DNA of 64,000 nucleotides, from positions 61,124 to 125,123 of the forward strand of contig CAJXLV010000005.1 in assembly GCA_913056185.1 (NCBI GenBank), written 5' to 3'. The position numbers and the translations under genes were made by a program. Below, one piece after another: positions 51,401 to 60,482 of this stretch. Source of the stretch: an uncultured Bacteroidota bacterium (GTDB taxonomy: Bacteria; Bacteroidota; Rhodothermia; Rhodothermales; Salinibacteraceae). The notes below the pieces were generated by a model. It was not told the DNA's origin, searched no databases, and saw only the letters and a list, made by a program, of their open reading frames with translations. The stretch's first letter is position 1. Each line of letters opens with the position of its first letter.

Positions 51401-51649
51401 GTGCAGAAAGACCTCCGTGTGGCGCTCGTACCAGCGCTCGGCCATGCGCGCAGCATCCCGCACGGCCCGCTCCTCTTCGGGGTAGAAGTAGAAGACGAAG
51501 TGCTCGGTCTCCAGAGTGCGAAAGTCGAAGGCGTCGTACTGGACCTTGTTTTTGCCAAAGTATTGCGCCTGTGCCGGGGGAGCCCACGCAACCAGCAGCG
51601 GAAGCAGCCCCAACAGAAATGCAAGGGACGTGAGGGACAGTCGTCGCAT
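48461..51649 (-). CDS. Exported protease/beta-propeller/outer-membrane barrel fusion
   Basis: A 1062-residue protein with a signal peptide (ending APPAQAQ). Part 1 (about 30-290) is a peptidase_MA-like gluzincin: HELVHSFQYD at 142-151 with the third ligand in EGMAEY (Glu172). Part 2 (about 300-620) is PD40/TolB-like propeller repeats (SPDGRYVAFISEQ, SPDGRRLAFVSYEDG, APGGERLAFTGTDGG, APDGETIAFTTDRA, APDGQSLYFISDQDG). Part 3 (about 700-1062) is a BamA/D15-like barrel: IGFRFGDMLGHRSLTVAVQAQGSF ... FVDAGVTW ... STGVAARFNILGSFLLEAYYARPF, ending in aromatic F. It should sit in the outer membrane with the protease in the periplasm. It appears monocistronic. Confidence 0.88.
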   Translation of the reverse strand: MRRLSLTSLAFLLGLLPLLVAWAPPAQAQYFGKNKVQYDAFDFRTLETEHFVFYFYPEEERAVRDAARMAERWYERHTEVFLHRFDEKKPIIFYANDADFQQTNVTQAPLGPGTGGFTEPLQERVVMPFTTSYGETSHVLGHELVHSFQYDLALNQDTLGLNLRNFPTWLIEGMAEYLSLGRQDTHTALWMRDAVRRDDMPSFEALANPREYFPYRYGQAYLAYLGGKYGDQSVTDLFKRGGQVGVKAAHEELFGVSADSLVEEWGAATREAYLPLLEGRTPPDSAGQTVLSPETNGGRVNIAPSLSPDGRYVAFISEQELFSFNLYVADAETGEVIAELDRAGTTGHFNALRFISSSGTWSPDGRRLAFVSYEDGDNQITLWNVVTEEIERSFSVDGVTSMKNPAWAPGGERLAFTGTDGGISDLYVLDLNTEKVRQLTNDRYADLQPTWAPDGETIAFTTDRAETDFGALNPSSRMDLGLLDVSSGAVTVREPFGDALHHTPQFAPDGQSLYFISDQDGFKDVYRVGLSSGERARVTRLKTGVTGITALSPALSVAQRSGDMLFSVYADGEYTGVRRPADKVEGRPVSSVASGGARSVGTPHSRDTTAAAPAVAAAPPDTAEPAGVLPPGGAEEEGLVAANLRDASTGLPPASTTYEAEDYEPTLRLEAIAPPRVGASIGGPFGGGLSGGIGFRFGDMLGHRSLTVAVQAQGSFRDIGGGVSYVNRRGQLNWGGTLSHTPLIFSAGTVPVRSEGGQVTGLASVVQRAYITSASGTASYPLGPTRRFEAALGGTRYGFGTNVRTAGLVPDGTAEQLEASFGDRTPKYLANASVAYVRDFTTNGLTGPLQGGRWRLEVAPTVGTQNFVTARADLRRYVYAEPVTLAFQALHVGNYGASFSDEFGVGNEYIGYPYGQGFVRGYSVQSIANGIRENGGCTPVEGDPTRSRCAEIDRLYGTRAVTTRAEVRIPLLGPERLSLIPFRYLPTTLAPFVDAGVTWTGDEAPTLAFETKSADTTLPVVSTGVAARFNILGSFLLEAYYARPFQRRDTTWELGFRVSPGF

Positions 51650-52045
51650 GACGGAAGGCAGATTGGCAAAAAGTCAAGCGAGTGCATGCGGAAAAGAAAA
51701 GGGATAGTTGAACGTGTCCACGCCGGGGGATATTGTTTTGGGCACGGCTACGCAGGGTTTGTTACAACATCGAGCAACACGCCCGCATTCTCACGCACAG
51801 CCCCCGGGCCGGAGGACGCGTTCCCGCACGTCGTGCCCAATGGTGCTCCGCCGTCCCGGAGCCTGTGAGCGTGCCCTTCGCCACTGGAGAGCCGAGCGGG
51901 GGCCATCTTCTGCATCATCGCGCCCCGCTGGTTGGTGCCAAAGTGCCCTCGACCCTCCGGCTCGTCCGCACGCTGCATCCAGCTGGGCGCCCCGCCGTAC
52001 CAGCGGTGTGCCGCTTCCTATTGCCTCTCACCCTCCGTCTTCCCT
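51650..52045. other. Divergent intergenic region
   Basis: No gene is supported. It separates the divergent protease/barrel and dipeptidase genes and should hold both promoters. The 51,680-51,780 part is AT-richer; I see no clear operator or repeat. Confidence 0.5.
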
Positions 52046-53218
52046 ATGCTTCGTCCATTTCTATACAGCATCGCCGGTCTGTTCGTCCTCGTCCTGCTCG
52101 GCTACTTCACCGTCGCGGCCCCTGTTGCCGACGCCCGCTTCAACCCAAAGCCGGAAGCCCCCGCAGCACCGCCGTCCGCTCGTGCACAGGCCCTGCACGA
52201 CTCGCTCCTCGTGGCCGATCTCCACAACGATCTTCTCCTCTGGTCCCGCGATCCCCTGGAGCGTCACGACTACGGCCACACCGACGTGCCCCGCCTCCGC
52301 GACGGCGGCGTGGGGCTGCAGGTCTTCGCCGCTGTCACCCAGAGCCCCTCCGACCGGAGCTACGCCGGCACCGCCGGCGACTCCGACCAGCTTCCCTACC
52401 TCGTGGCGGCTCAGCGCTGGCCCGTCCGTACCTGGACGAGCCGCCTGGAGCGTGCCCTGTACCAGGCGCAAAAGCTTCGTCGCGCCGTCGCCCGCGACGA
52501 CCCCCTTACCCTCCTCCGTACCCGGGCCGACCTTGACCGTACCCTGGACCGGCGCCGGGACGCCCCCGCGACGATGGGCACCCTCCTCGCCATCGAAGGC
52601 CTGCATGCCCTGGAGGGCACCGCTGCGAACGTCGACACGCTCGTGGACGCCGGCTACCGCATGATGAGCCTCACCCACCTCCACGACAACGCCCTCGGCG
52701 GGTCGAATACCGGCCTCGAAAAGGGCGGGCTCACGCAGTTCGGCGAACACGTACTCCGGCGGATGAGCGCCCAAAATGTCCTCGTCGACCTCGCCCACGC
52801 CTCCAACGCCCTCATCGAGGACGTCCTCACCCGCACGGACGCCCCCGTGGTGGTGTCCCACACCGGCGTGCGCGCCACCTGCGACACTCCCCGCAATCTG
52901 AGCGATCGACACCTCCGCATGATCGCCGCGCAGGACGGGGTTGTCGGCATCGGCCTCTGGGAGAGTGTCGTCTGCGGAGAATCGGCCGCGGCCACCGCCC
53001 GCGCCATGCGTCACGTGGCCACCCTCGTGGGGGTAGAGCACGTGGCACTCGGCTCCGACTACGACGGCACCGTCTCGGTCCCGTTCGATGCCACTGGCCT
53101 GCCCCACCTCACCGAGGCCCTGCTGGACGCGGGCTTCTCGCCGGACGAGATCGAGCAGATCATGGGCGGAAATGTGGCCCGGCTCCTTCGCCAGACGCTG
53201 CCCGCCGCCGATGCCTGA
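52046..53218 (+). CDS. Membrane dipeptidase (peptidase M19, renal dipeptidase family)
   Basis: A 390-residue protein with an N-terminal membrane anchor or signal (FLYSIAGLFVLVLLGYFTVAAPVADA). Zinc ligands of family M19 are all visible: HND in LLVADLHNDLLLW, the bridging glutamate in LLAIEGLHALEG, histidines in SLTHLHDNALGG and VDLAHAS, and the end motif GSDYDGTVSVPF with GGNVARLL. It hydrolyses dipeptides, including D-amino-acid-containing ones, in the periplasm. ATG 52046 is chosen because the hydrophobic segment starts right after it. Confidence 0.94.
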   Translation: MLRPFLYSIAGLFVLVLLGYFTVAAPVADARFNPKPEAPAAPPSARAQALHDSLLVADLHNDLLLWSRDPLERHDYGHTDVPRLRDGGVGLQVFAAVTQSPSDRSYAGTAGDSDQLPYLVAAQRWPVRTWTSRLERALYQAQKLRRAVARDDPLTLLRTRADLDRTLDRRRDAPATMGTLLAIEGLHALEGTAANVDTLVDAGYRMMSLTHLHDNALGGSNTGLEKGGLTQFGEHVLRRMSAQNVLVDLAHASNALIEDVLTRTDAPVVVSHTGVRATCDTPRNLSDRHLRMIAAQDGVVGIGLWESVVCGESAAATARAMRHVATLVGVEHVALGSDYDGTVSVPFDATGLPHLTEALLDAGFSPDEIEQIMGGNVARLLRQTLPAADA

Positions 53219-53377
53219 CCCCCCCGCCCCATTGGCCTCTTCCGCCCCCGGCGCCCAAAGAACGCTGTGGCCAAAAATGTTGATCTTGTCTTCATTTTTT
53301 CGTAGCCTCCCAGGTACCGTCTGCCCCCCGGCGGCCCCCCATGCAACCGTCCGTCTCATCCACCGCTGCGCACCGCT

Positions 53378-56347
53378 ATGCCCTCTCTGCTCCCTGGCTC
53401 AGGGTTTTCCCGATGGCTTTTTGGAACCGCTTTTTTCCTCCTCGTTGTCCCCTTCTCGGCCACCGCCCAGGACACAGCCGTAGTCACCGGCACGGTGGTG
53501 GACGGCGCACAGGGCACGCCCCTGCCGGGCGCCAACGTGGCCTTTCGCACGGAGGAGACAGCCGCAATTGCCGGGGCCTCCACAGACGCTGACGGGTCGT
53601 TCCGAATTGAGGGCCTTGCCCCGGGGGCGTACACCGTCGAGGTTCGGTTCGTCGGGTACGAGGCCCGAACGGTCTCGGTAACGCTCACCGCAGGGAGCAC
53701 GCGCACGCTGGACGTGAAGCTGTCGCCGGCCACCCAGAGCCTCGAGACGATCGTCGTGTCCGCCTCCCGCCGGCAGGAGAAGATCTTGGATGCGCCCGCC
53801 TCCATCTCCGTCCTGCAGCCGGAGGAGATCCAGCGCGAGGTCAACACCTCCTCGATTGAAGCCATCCGGTCGGCCCCGGGCGTCGACATGGCACAGACCG
53901 GCATCGACCGGCGTGAGGTCGTGCTGCGCGGCTTCAACGAAGCGTTCAGCGGCTCCGCCTACGTGCTCACCGACTACCGCGAGGCGGCGGTGCCCTCGCT
54001 GGCCGTAAACCTCCACGCCATCATGCCCAACATGTCCACCGATATCGAACGGATGGAGGTGGTGCGCGGGCCCGGCTCGGCCCTCTACGGGCCCGGTGTG
54101 GACAGCGGCGTCATCCACTACTTCACCAAAGACCCCTTCCAGTACCCGGGCACGACGGTCTCCGTCGCGGGCGGCTCGCGCGAGTACTTCGCCGGGCAGT
54201 TTCGCAACGCCGGCACCTTTACCGACAACCTCGGCTACAAAGTCACCGGCCAGTACGCCCGCGCCGACGAATGGGGGCTCGATCCCAGCGACGCTCCCGA
54301 CGCCCGCGAGATTGGGCGGTACCGTGTCTACGAACAGCAGAGTCAGGTGCCCGACGGGCGCGACGTTCAGGAGGCCGACCTCGACGACGACGGTGATAAC
54401 GAATTTCAGCTGCGTCGCGAAGACCTCTACCAGAAGTTTAACGTCAACGGCCTGCTGCAGTACAAACCGGGCGACGCAACCACCCTCTCCCTCAACGGCG
54501 GCTACGCGGAGCTGACGGGCGTCGTGCAGTCCGGCATCGGCACGCTCCAGGCGGACGGGTTCGGGTACGCCTACGGGCAGCTTCGCGTCCAGTCCGGCGG
54601 GCTGTTCGGGCAGTTCTACCTCAACGCCAACAATTCCGGCACCGACACCTACGTCTACGGCTCCGGGGACCGCGTCATCGACGAGGGACTGCAGTGGAAC
54701 GGCCAGTTGCAGTACGATTTCGACCTCGCCTCGCTGGGCACGCAGATGGTGACGGGCGTCGACGCCGACATTGTGGTGCCCCGCACGGACGGGCGCATCG
54801 TGGGACGCAACGAGGGCAGCGACCGCATCGAGGCGTACGGCGGCTACGTGCAGACGACCACGGGCCTCACCGACCGGCTCGAACTGACCCTGGCCGGGCG
54901 GCTCGATTACAACAACGTCGTGGAGACCCTGCAGCTCTCCCCCCGCGCCGCACTGGTCTACAAGGCGACCCCGCAGAACACCGTCCGCGCCAGCTACAAC
55001 CGCTCCTTCTCCTCCCCGGGCACCAACTCGCTGTTCCTCGACATTGAGGCCCAACGACAAACGCTCGGCTCCACCCCCGAGGGAGAACCTCTCGACTTTG
55101 TGCTTCAAGGCCTCGGAGCGGCAGAGGGGTTCTCGTTCGAAAATTACAACCAGGACGGCACCGTTCGCTTCTCACTCCCCGTGCCAGGGTTTTTCAATCA
55201 GGCGGTTCGCATCAGCAGCCTGCCGTACTACCCGATGCACGCCGCCGTGGCAAGTCAGGCGCTGACGGACGAGGGGGGGTTTACCCCTCAAATCTCACAG
55301 CTGTTGTCCCAGAACGGCGTTCCGTCCTCCCAGCAGAACACGCTAGCAACCCTCTTCGGCTATCTGGCCCAGACCCCGGGCGTGCTGAGCGGCACGTCCG
55401 TGTCTCGCGCCTCGGTCCAGCTCGGCATTCCTGACGACAGCGACGACGGCTTCTCCCCCCAGGAAAACCCCGAGCGGGTGCCAAACATTCCGCCGCTCGA
55501 CCAGACGATCACTCAGACGTTTGAAGTAGGCTATAAGGGCGTGATCTCCGATCGCGTGATCCTCAACATTGACGGGTACTACGAGCGCAAGGAGGACTTT
55601 ATCGGTCCGCTCGTGGTCGAATCCCCCCTGGCGTACCTGCAGCAGCAGGGGCTTACCCAAGAAGGGGCTCAGGCACTCGGGACGGCGTTCGCCTCAACGA
55701 GCGACCCAACCGTCCAGAACCTTCTCGGTAATTTGCAGGCCGCCGGCCTATCCCCGCAAGACGTGGCGGGCCTCTTTGGCACAATCACCGGCACCGGCCT
55801 CAACAATACCCCCGCGGCCGTTGTCCAGCCGGACCAGCAGGTGCTGCCGGGCGGTGGGGGTGCGAATGCCGTAGGCGGCTTCCTCAGCTACCGCAACTTC
55901 GGAACGGTGGAGTACTGGGGCCTCGACGCCTCGGTGCAGGTGCAGGCCACCGATCAGCTCGACGCCTTCGCGAACGTGTCGATCGTCAGCGACGACTTTT
56001 TCGACAACGAGGAGCTCGACGAGGCGAACCAGGACCTGAGCGTGGCCCTCAATGCGCCCTCGTTCAAGGCGAAGGGCGGGGCCGACTACCGCTTCGACGA
56101 CCTGGGCCTGTCGGTGGGCGCCTCCGGCAACTACGTCGAGGGCTTCCCGGTGGAGACCGGCCCGTACGTGGGCGAAGTGGACAGCTACTTCCTCCTCGAC
56201 GCCCGCCTCGGGTACGATTTTTCGGCCATTCCGGGGCTGCGCGGCAACCTGACGGTCAAAAACGTCCTCAACAACGAGCACCGCGAGTTTGTGGGGGCGC
56301 CGGAGCTGGGACGCCTGATTATGGGCCGCCTCACCTATTCGCTATAG
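53378..56347 (+). CDS. TonB-dependent outer membrane receptor
   Basis: A 989-residue receptor: signal peptide ending FSATAQ, then a carboxypeptidase-regulatory-like domain (VTGTVVDGAQGTPLPGANVAF ... YTVEVRFVGYEARTVSVTL). The plug follows (VVSASRRQEKILDAPASISVLQPEEIQ ... VVLRGFNEAFSGSAYVLTDYR ... DIERMEVVRGPGSALYGPGVDSGVIHYFTK), then the 22-strand barrel to RLIMGRLTYSL. The substrate is unknown. No SusD-like partner is adjacent, unlike the receptor at the left edge. Two low-complexity loops rich in Q and G (about 620-700 and 740-800) are probably extracellular. It converges with the NFACT gene, 10 bases apart. Confidence 0.94.
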   Translation: MPSLLPGSGFSRWLFGTAFFLLVVPFSATAQDTAVVTGTVVDGAQGTPLPGANVAFRTEETAAIAGASTDADGSFRIEGLAPGAYTVEVRFVGYEARTVSVTLTAGSTRTLDVKLSPATQSLETIVVSASRRQEKILDAPASISVLQPEEIQREVNTSSIEAIRSAPGVDMAQTGIDRREVVLRGFNEAFSGSAYVLTDYREAAVPSLAVNLHAIMPNMSTDIERMEVVRGPGSALYGPGVDSGVIHYFTKDPFQYPGTTVSVAGGSREYFAGQFRNAGTFTDNLGYKVTGQYARADEWGLDPSDAPDAREIGRYRVYEQQSQVPDGRDVQEADLDDDGDNEFQLRREDLYQKFNVNGLLQYKPGDATTLSLNGGYAELTGVVQSGIGTLQADGFGYAYGQLRVQSGGLFGQFYLNANNSGTDTYVYGSGDRVIDEGLQWNGQLQYDFDLASLGTQMVTGVDADIVVPRTDGRIVGRNEGSDRIEAYGGYVQTTTGLTDRLELTLAGRLDYNNVVETLQLSPRAALVYKATPQNTVRASYNRSFSSPGTNSLFLDIEAQRQTLGSTPEGEPLDFVLQGLGAAEGFSFENYNQDGTVRFSLPVPGFFNQAVRISSLPYYPMHAAVASQALTDEGGFTPQISQLLSQNGVPSSQQNTLATLFGYLAQTPGVLSGTSVSRASVQLGIPDDSDDGFSPQENPERVPNIPPLDQTITQTFEVGYKGVISDRVILNIDGYYERKEDFIGPLVVESPLAYLQQQGLTQEGAQALGTAFASTSDPTVQNLLGNLQAAGLSPQDVAGLFGTITGTGLNNTPAAVVQPDQQVLPGGGGANAVGGFLSYRNFGTVEYWGLDASVQVQATDQLDAFANVSIVSDDFFDNEELDEANQDLSVALNAPSFKAKGGADYRFDDLGLSVGASGNYVEGFPVETGPYVGEVDSYFLLDARLGYDFSAIPGLRGNLTVKNVLNNEHREFVGAPELGRLIMGRLTYSL

Positions 56348-56357
56348 CCAGCCACGG

Positions 56358-58004
56358 TCACTCCGGCACGCCCGGCTCCACCATCAACACCTCTTCGCGC
56401 TGTACCCGCACCACGCCCGGGTCGGCGCCTTTGGGGCTCGTGACGTACTTGCGCTCGGTCACCATCACGGGCGCCACGTCGCTGCCCTTGCTCTTGCTGT
56501 AGTGAGCAGCGATGGCCGCGGCGGTGTAGAGGCGGCGCTGGCCGGGCTCGGCGTCGCGGTTGGGGCGATGGAGCACGGTGTGCGCGCCCGGCACGCCCCG
56601 AGCGTGCAGCCAGAAGTCGTACGGCTGGCTGGCATGGAACGTGAGCTCGTGGTTCTGGCGCGCATTCTTGCCCACCCACACCTCAAAGCCGCCCCCAAGG
56701 TCAAATCGCCGAAACGGAAACGTGTCGACGTCTGCATCGGGCCGCTCCACAAATGGAGCCAGTGCGTCTTCGCGCTCGTCCCGGAAGGCCTTGATGCCGT
56801 CGAGCGTGTCGATCTGGCGGAGGGCCTGGAGGAGCGCCTCGGCCCGTTCGGCCCGCTCGATCGTGTCGTCCAGTCGGCCCTCCGCCTCCTCGCGGGAGCG
56901 GCGCGTGCTCCGGGCCCGGTCGTAGTAGCGTTCGGCGTTCTCGACGGGCGACTGGGCGGGGTCGAGCGGAATGGTGACGGGCGCCCCGTCCTCGAAGAGG
57001 TCGGGCACCTCGACCTCCTCCGCCCCGTCGGGCACCTGGTCCTGCTGGGCCATGAGGAGGTGGCCCCATCGCTCGTAGCGCCCGGCCCGGCTCTCGCTCT
57101 GAAGCTCCTCCACCATGCGCTCGGCGCTGCGGCGTTCGTGCGCGGCGGCCGATTCGAGGGCCTCCTCCAGCGGGTCGTAGAGGCGGTGGAAGTGCTGCTC
57201 CGCCAACCGTCGCCGCACGAAGTCGGCCACCGCGGCGTCCACCGTGTCGAAGCGCTCGGCGGGGGCGTCTTCGCGGTGACGCAGCGGGATGAGCGAGAAC
57301 GCGTCCGGGAACTGCCCCGCGCCGTAGAGTACGGGGGCCGGGTCCTGTAGCGCCTCGCGGAGGGCCATCGACGCCTCGAAGAGGGCCCGCCGCTCTTCTT
57401 TCGAACAGCCCTCGGGCGCATCGGTCGTGACGCCGGCGCGGTGCAGGGTCTCGCGCGCCAGGTCGCCCCCAAAGAGCGACACGGCCGACTGCACGGCCTG
57501 CCGCGTCTTGTTGCGGTTCGTCCGCCACCGATCCTCGAACTCGGCAAATGTCTCGGGCATCGGTGCCGGATACGGCTCCGGCGCCTCCGTTCCGGTGAGC
57601 GCGTCGTGCCGCTGGAAGGCGGCGACAATCGTGTCGTCGGGCGCTACGTGAAAGGCGTTGGCCCGCGCGCCGAAGAGCTGCCACAGGAGGCGCCCCCCGC
57701 CGCCCAACTCGATGGACACGAGCCGGTCGCGCTCCGCGATGGACACCCCCCGCACCGTGCGGCCCCGCGCGTCCTCAAAGAGGGTGGCGACGTTGCGGCG
57801 CGCCTTGTGGTAGCCGGGGCGGCGAAACAGGTACAGAAACGGCCGCTGCACCGAGCCGCGCACCATCCAGTCTTGCTCTGCCCCGCCCAGCACGACCGTC
57901 AGTTCGTTCTTGGTCTGCGAGTAGATGTCCCGAACCGTCGTGCCGTGCAGGTCGGGTCGCCACTCGCGGACGAGGGCGCGGAGCGTGTAGTAGTTGTTGA
58001 CCAC
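56358..58004 (-). CDS. NFACT-family protein, RqcH-like ribosome quality control factor
   Basis: A 548-residue protein: NFACT-N at the start (NNYYTLRALVREWRPDLHGTTVRDIYSQTKNELTVVLGG), helix-hairpin-helix and coiled-coil middle (ARSTRRSREEAEGRLDDTIERAERAEALLQAL) and NFACT-R/DUF814 at the end (VWVGKNARQNHELTFHASQPYDFWLHARGVPGAHTVLHRP). RqcH adds alanine tails to stalled nascent chains on 50S subunits. The DR motif needed for tRNA binding appears to be kept (AERDRLVSIEL, Asp93-Arg94). No ATG fits; GTG 58004 gives MVNNYYTL, exactly where family members start, so the 43 residues before it in the track are rejected. Confidence 0.9.
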   Translation of the reverse strand: MVNNYYTLRALVREWRPDLHGTTVRDIYSQTKNELTVVLGGAEQDWMVRGSVQRPFLYLFRRPGYHKARRNVATLFEDARGRTVRGVSIAERDRLVSIELGGGGRLLWQLFGARANAFHVAPDDTIVAAFQRHDALTGTEAPEPYPAPMPETFAEFEDRWRTNRNKTRQAVQSAVSLFGGDLARETLHRAGVTTDAPEGCSKEERRALFEASMALREALQDPAPVLYGAGQFPDAFSLIPLRHREDAPAERFDTVDAAVADFVRRRLAEQHFHRLYDPLEEALESAAAHERRSAERMVEELQSESRAGRYERWGHLLMAQQDQVPDGAEEVEVPDLFEDGAPVTIPLDPAQSPVENAERYYDRARSTRRSREEAEGRLDDTIERAERAEALLQALRQIDTLDGIKAFRDEREDALAPFVERPDADVDTFPFRRFDLGGGFEVWVGKNARQNHELTFHASQPYDFWLHARGVPGAHTVLHRPNRDAEPGQRRLYTAAAIAAHYSKSKGSDVAPVMVTERKYVTSPKGADPGVVRVQREEVLMVEPGVPE

Positions 58005-58177
58005 AAGAGGACATCCTAAATCTGTGAGGAACAGCGACTGAGGCCGGGTCGTCCTTTCGGCAAACGCGCTTCTCGCAACGGGCCCGGCCATTCCGTCGCA
58101 GCCTCTCTCCGCGGCCCCCGTTGCCCCAAGCACGAGATGCTCGTCCGCTTCTCTTCCAACTCTTTCCGTCTTTCGTC

Positions 58178-58951
58178 ATGGCTACGACCCCATTCAAAAA
58201 ACGATTCGACGCCCTCGTAAAAGAGGTGGGCTTTTCGCTCCTTCAACTCATCGAGCAAGGCCTGGTGCGCTACTCCCCACACGGGGATCCCACGTTCTTC
58301 GACACGCAGGACTTTCCGTGGACCGACCTTCTCGAAGAGCACTGGGCCCCCATCCGGGCCGAACTCGATGCGGTGCTGTCTCACCGCGACGCGCTGCCCA
58401 ACTTTCAGGACATCTCGGAGGACCAAACGGCCATCACGACCGACGACAACTGGAAGACCTTTTTCCTATACGGGTTTGGGCACAAGGCCGAAAAGAACTG
58501 CCGGCTCGTCCCGAAGACGACCGAGGTTGTGGAGCGGATTCCGGGCATGAAAACGGCCTTCTTCTCAATTCTGGCGCCCGGAAAGCACATTCCGGCCCAT
58601 CGCGGGCCGTACAAGGGCGTGATGCGAGCCCACCTGGGCCTAAAGGTTCCCGATGCAAAAGAGGACTGCCGCATCCGCGTGGGCGACGACATACGCCACT
58701 GGGAGGAAGGCGAGGTGTTGCTCTTCGACGACACCCACGACCATGAGGTATGGAACGACACCGACGAGACGCGGGTCGTGCTCTTTCTCGACGTGGTTCG
58801 CCCCTTCGTCCCCCCAGTGGACACTCTCAACCGGGCCCTCATCACGCTTATCAGCTACTCCCCCTTCGTGCAGAACGCCAAGGAGAACCAAGAGCAGTGG
58901 GCCGAGCGCATTCAGGCGGCGATGGACGAGAAGGCGCCGGTTGGCACGTAG
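58178..58951 (+). CDS. Aspartyl/asparaginyl beta-hydroxylase-family dioxygenase
   Basis: A 257-residue Fe(II)/2-oxoglutarate oxygenase of the Asp/Asn hydroxylase family. Marks are WKTFFLYGFGHKAEKNCRLVPKTTEVVERIPGMKTAFFSILAPGKHIPAHRGPYKGVMRAHLGL, with the first iron histidine in PAHRG and the substrate-side arginine in VMRAHL, and LLFDDTHDHEVWNDTDETRVVLFLDVVRP with the second histidine and the 2-oxoglutarate arginine. The bacterial members hydroxylate lipid A, lipids or peptides; the substrate here is unknown. ATG 58178 is chosen. Confidence 0.93.
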   Translation: MATTPFKKRFDALVKEVGFSLLQLIEQGLVRYSPHGDPTFFDTQDFPWTDLLEEHWAPIRAELDAVLSHRDALPNFQDISEDQTAITTDDNWKTFFLYGFGHKAEKNCRLVPKTTEVVERIPGMKTAFFSILAPGKHIPAHRGPYKGVMRAHLGLKVPDAKEDCRIRVGDDIRHWEEGEVLLFDDTHDHEVWNDTDETRVVLFLDVVRPFVPPVDTLNRALITLISYSPFVQNAKENQEQWAERIQAAMDEKAPVGT

Positions 58952-59069
58952 CCTGAGCGGCGGGCGACTGCGGCCTGCCAGGAGGCGTGCCCGCAGCCCC
59001 CTCTTCCATGCCGGCCACACCGTTGCGCATACAGAGCCCCGTGCCGTGCACGACCCCGCCCTCCGCGAC

Positions 59070-59837
59070 TCAGTTTCCTGAGATGAGGTCGCCCAGAATG
59101 CCGGTGCCGGCTGGCCCCTCGCTCTCGCCCCGGTTGGCAAACTCTCCCGCCACGATGCGGTCGGCCAGACGGGCGAACGGGAGGCTCTGCAGATACACCG
59201 TGCCCGGACCGGTGAGGGTGGCCAGAAAGATTCCCTCGCCGCCGAACAGGGCATTTTTAAAGCCGCCAACGAACTCGATGTCGTAGCCAACGCCGCTGGA
59301 AAATGCGGCGACGCAGCCCGTGTCTACGCGCAGCGTCTCGCCGGCGTCGAGCTCTCGCGTCACAACGGTGCCGCCCGCGTGGATAAACGTCCACCCCGCA
59401 CCCATGAGGCGCTGCAGGATGAAGCCTTCACCGCCGAACAACCCTGCCCCCAGGCGCTTCGTGAAGGCCACTTCAATTTCCACGTTGGCGTTGGCACAGA
59501 GAAACGCGTCCTTCTGGCACAAAATTTCGCCGCCGAAGTCGTCGAGCTGCACGGGGATGATCTTGCCAGGATAGGGCGCCGCAAATGCAACGTGGCTCTT
59601 GCCCCTGCCCTCGTGGACGAAGGTCGTAATGAAGAAGCTCTCGCCCGACACCATGCGCTTGAAGCCCTTAAAGAGGCCGCCTCCAGTGTCGGTCTGCATG
59701 CGGATGCCGTCATCCATGTAAATCATGGTTCCGGCCTCGGCACGCACGCCTTCTGCAGGGTCGAGCTCAACCTCCACGAGTTGCATGTCGTCGCCCACAA
59801 TGTCGTAGTCGATGCCGTCGGTGCGGATGGTGCTCAT
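59070..59837 (-). CDS. AIM24/TIGR00266-family protein
   Basis: A 255-residue, beta-rich protein with family marks: MQLVEVELDPAEGVRAEAGTMIYMDDGI, GLFKGFKRMVSGESFFITTFV, GAGLFGGEGFILQRLMGAGWTFIHAGG, VDTGCVAAFSSGVGYDIEFVGGFKNALFGGEGIFLATLTGPGTVYLQSLPF. The fold is three repeated beta-sandwich-like units. The biochemical role is unknown; eukaryotic AIM24 is mitochondrial. It is convergent with the dioxygenase. Confidence 0.93.
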   Translation of the reverse strand: MSTIRTDGIDYDIVGDDMQLVEVELDPAEGVRAEAGTMIYMDDGIRMQTDTGGGLFKGFKRMVSGESFFITTFVHEGRGKSHVAFAAPYPGKIIPVQLDDFGGEILCQKDAFLCANANVEIEVAFTKRLGAGLFGGEGFILQRLMGAGWTFIHAGGTVVTRELDAGETLRVDTGCVAAFSSGVGYDIEFVGGFKNALFGGEGIFLATLTGPGTVYLQSLPFARLADRIVAGEFANRGESEGPAGTGILGDLISGN

Positions 59838-60482
59838 GGGACCAAAGGGGTGGTGCGTGAGGGATGGCGTGTTGCGGGGCCACAGGAGGCCGCGGCGCGC
59901 CCGTGTCTGCGCTGTCCAACGCCAACATACAAAACGAAGAGGACGGAGGGAAGGGGACTCCGAAACCCTGGACGGGGTCGATGCGGAGCGGCAGCGGGGA
60001 AGGATCCTCCCTCTTCACTGTCTGTTTTTGCCGATCGCTGCTGTTCCCGAAGCCGCCGTGCGTGCGATGCTCGCACCTCAGCCCCGCGCAGAGATGCACC
60101 AGGAGCGGTGGCGGAAGAGCGTCGCCGATCCGTCCCTTCGTGATCTCTTCCACAAGGCTGCGCCCAACCGCCGCGGCCGGGCCCTGAGCCTCCCTAAAAC
60201 CGCCACGTCCGACAGCAGACACTCGCGCCCAGAGGCCTCGCTCCCTCTCCGATCCGGACGCCCCTAATCCGGAGCCCCCGTTCCAGCGTGGGCACTCCCT
60301 GTGAGCGGAGGGGCCGAAGCAGACCGACACGGCCTGTGGGCTCCTGACGACCGACCCGGAGAGATTGGGAGAACGGCGGAGGAGGGCGATCCGACGACGC
60401 TCGCTCCGGAAGCCTGCATCGTGGTGATGAGCAAGGCGCTTGTGGCGGACCCGACCGGTTCCGTAACCTGCCCTCGCCCAAC
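59838..60482. other. Gene-free stretch
   Basis: No gene, RNA motif or repeat is supported in 645 bases. The ORFs on both strands are short, arginine/proline-rich and typical of non-coding GC-rich DNA. It separates the divergent AIM24 gene and the frameshifted membrane gene and must contain their promoters. Confidence 0.5.

Noticed and set aside
48200-51868. 1222-residue plus-strand ORF opposite the protease/propeller/barrel gene
   Set aside because: Shadow frame; the minus-strand gene has clear motifs and a signal peptide.
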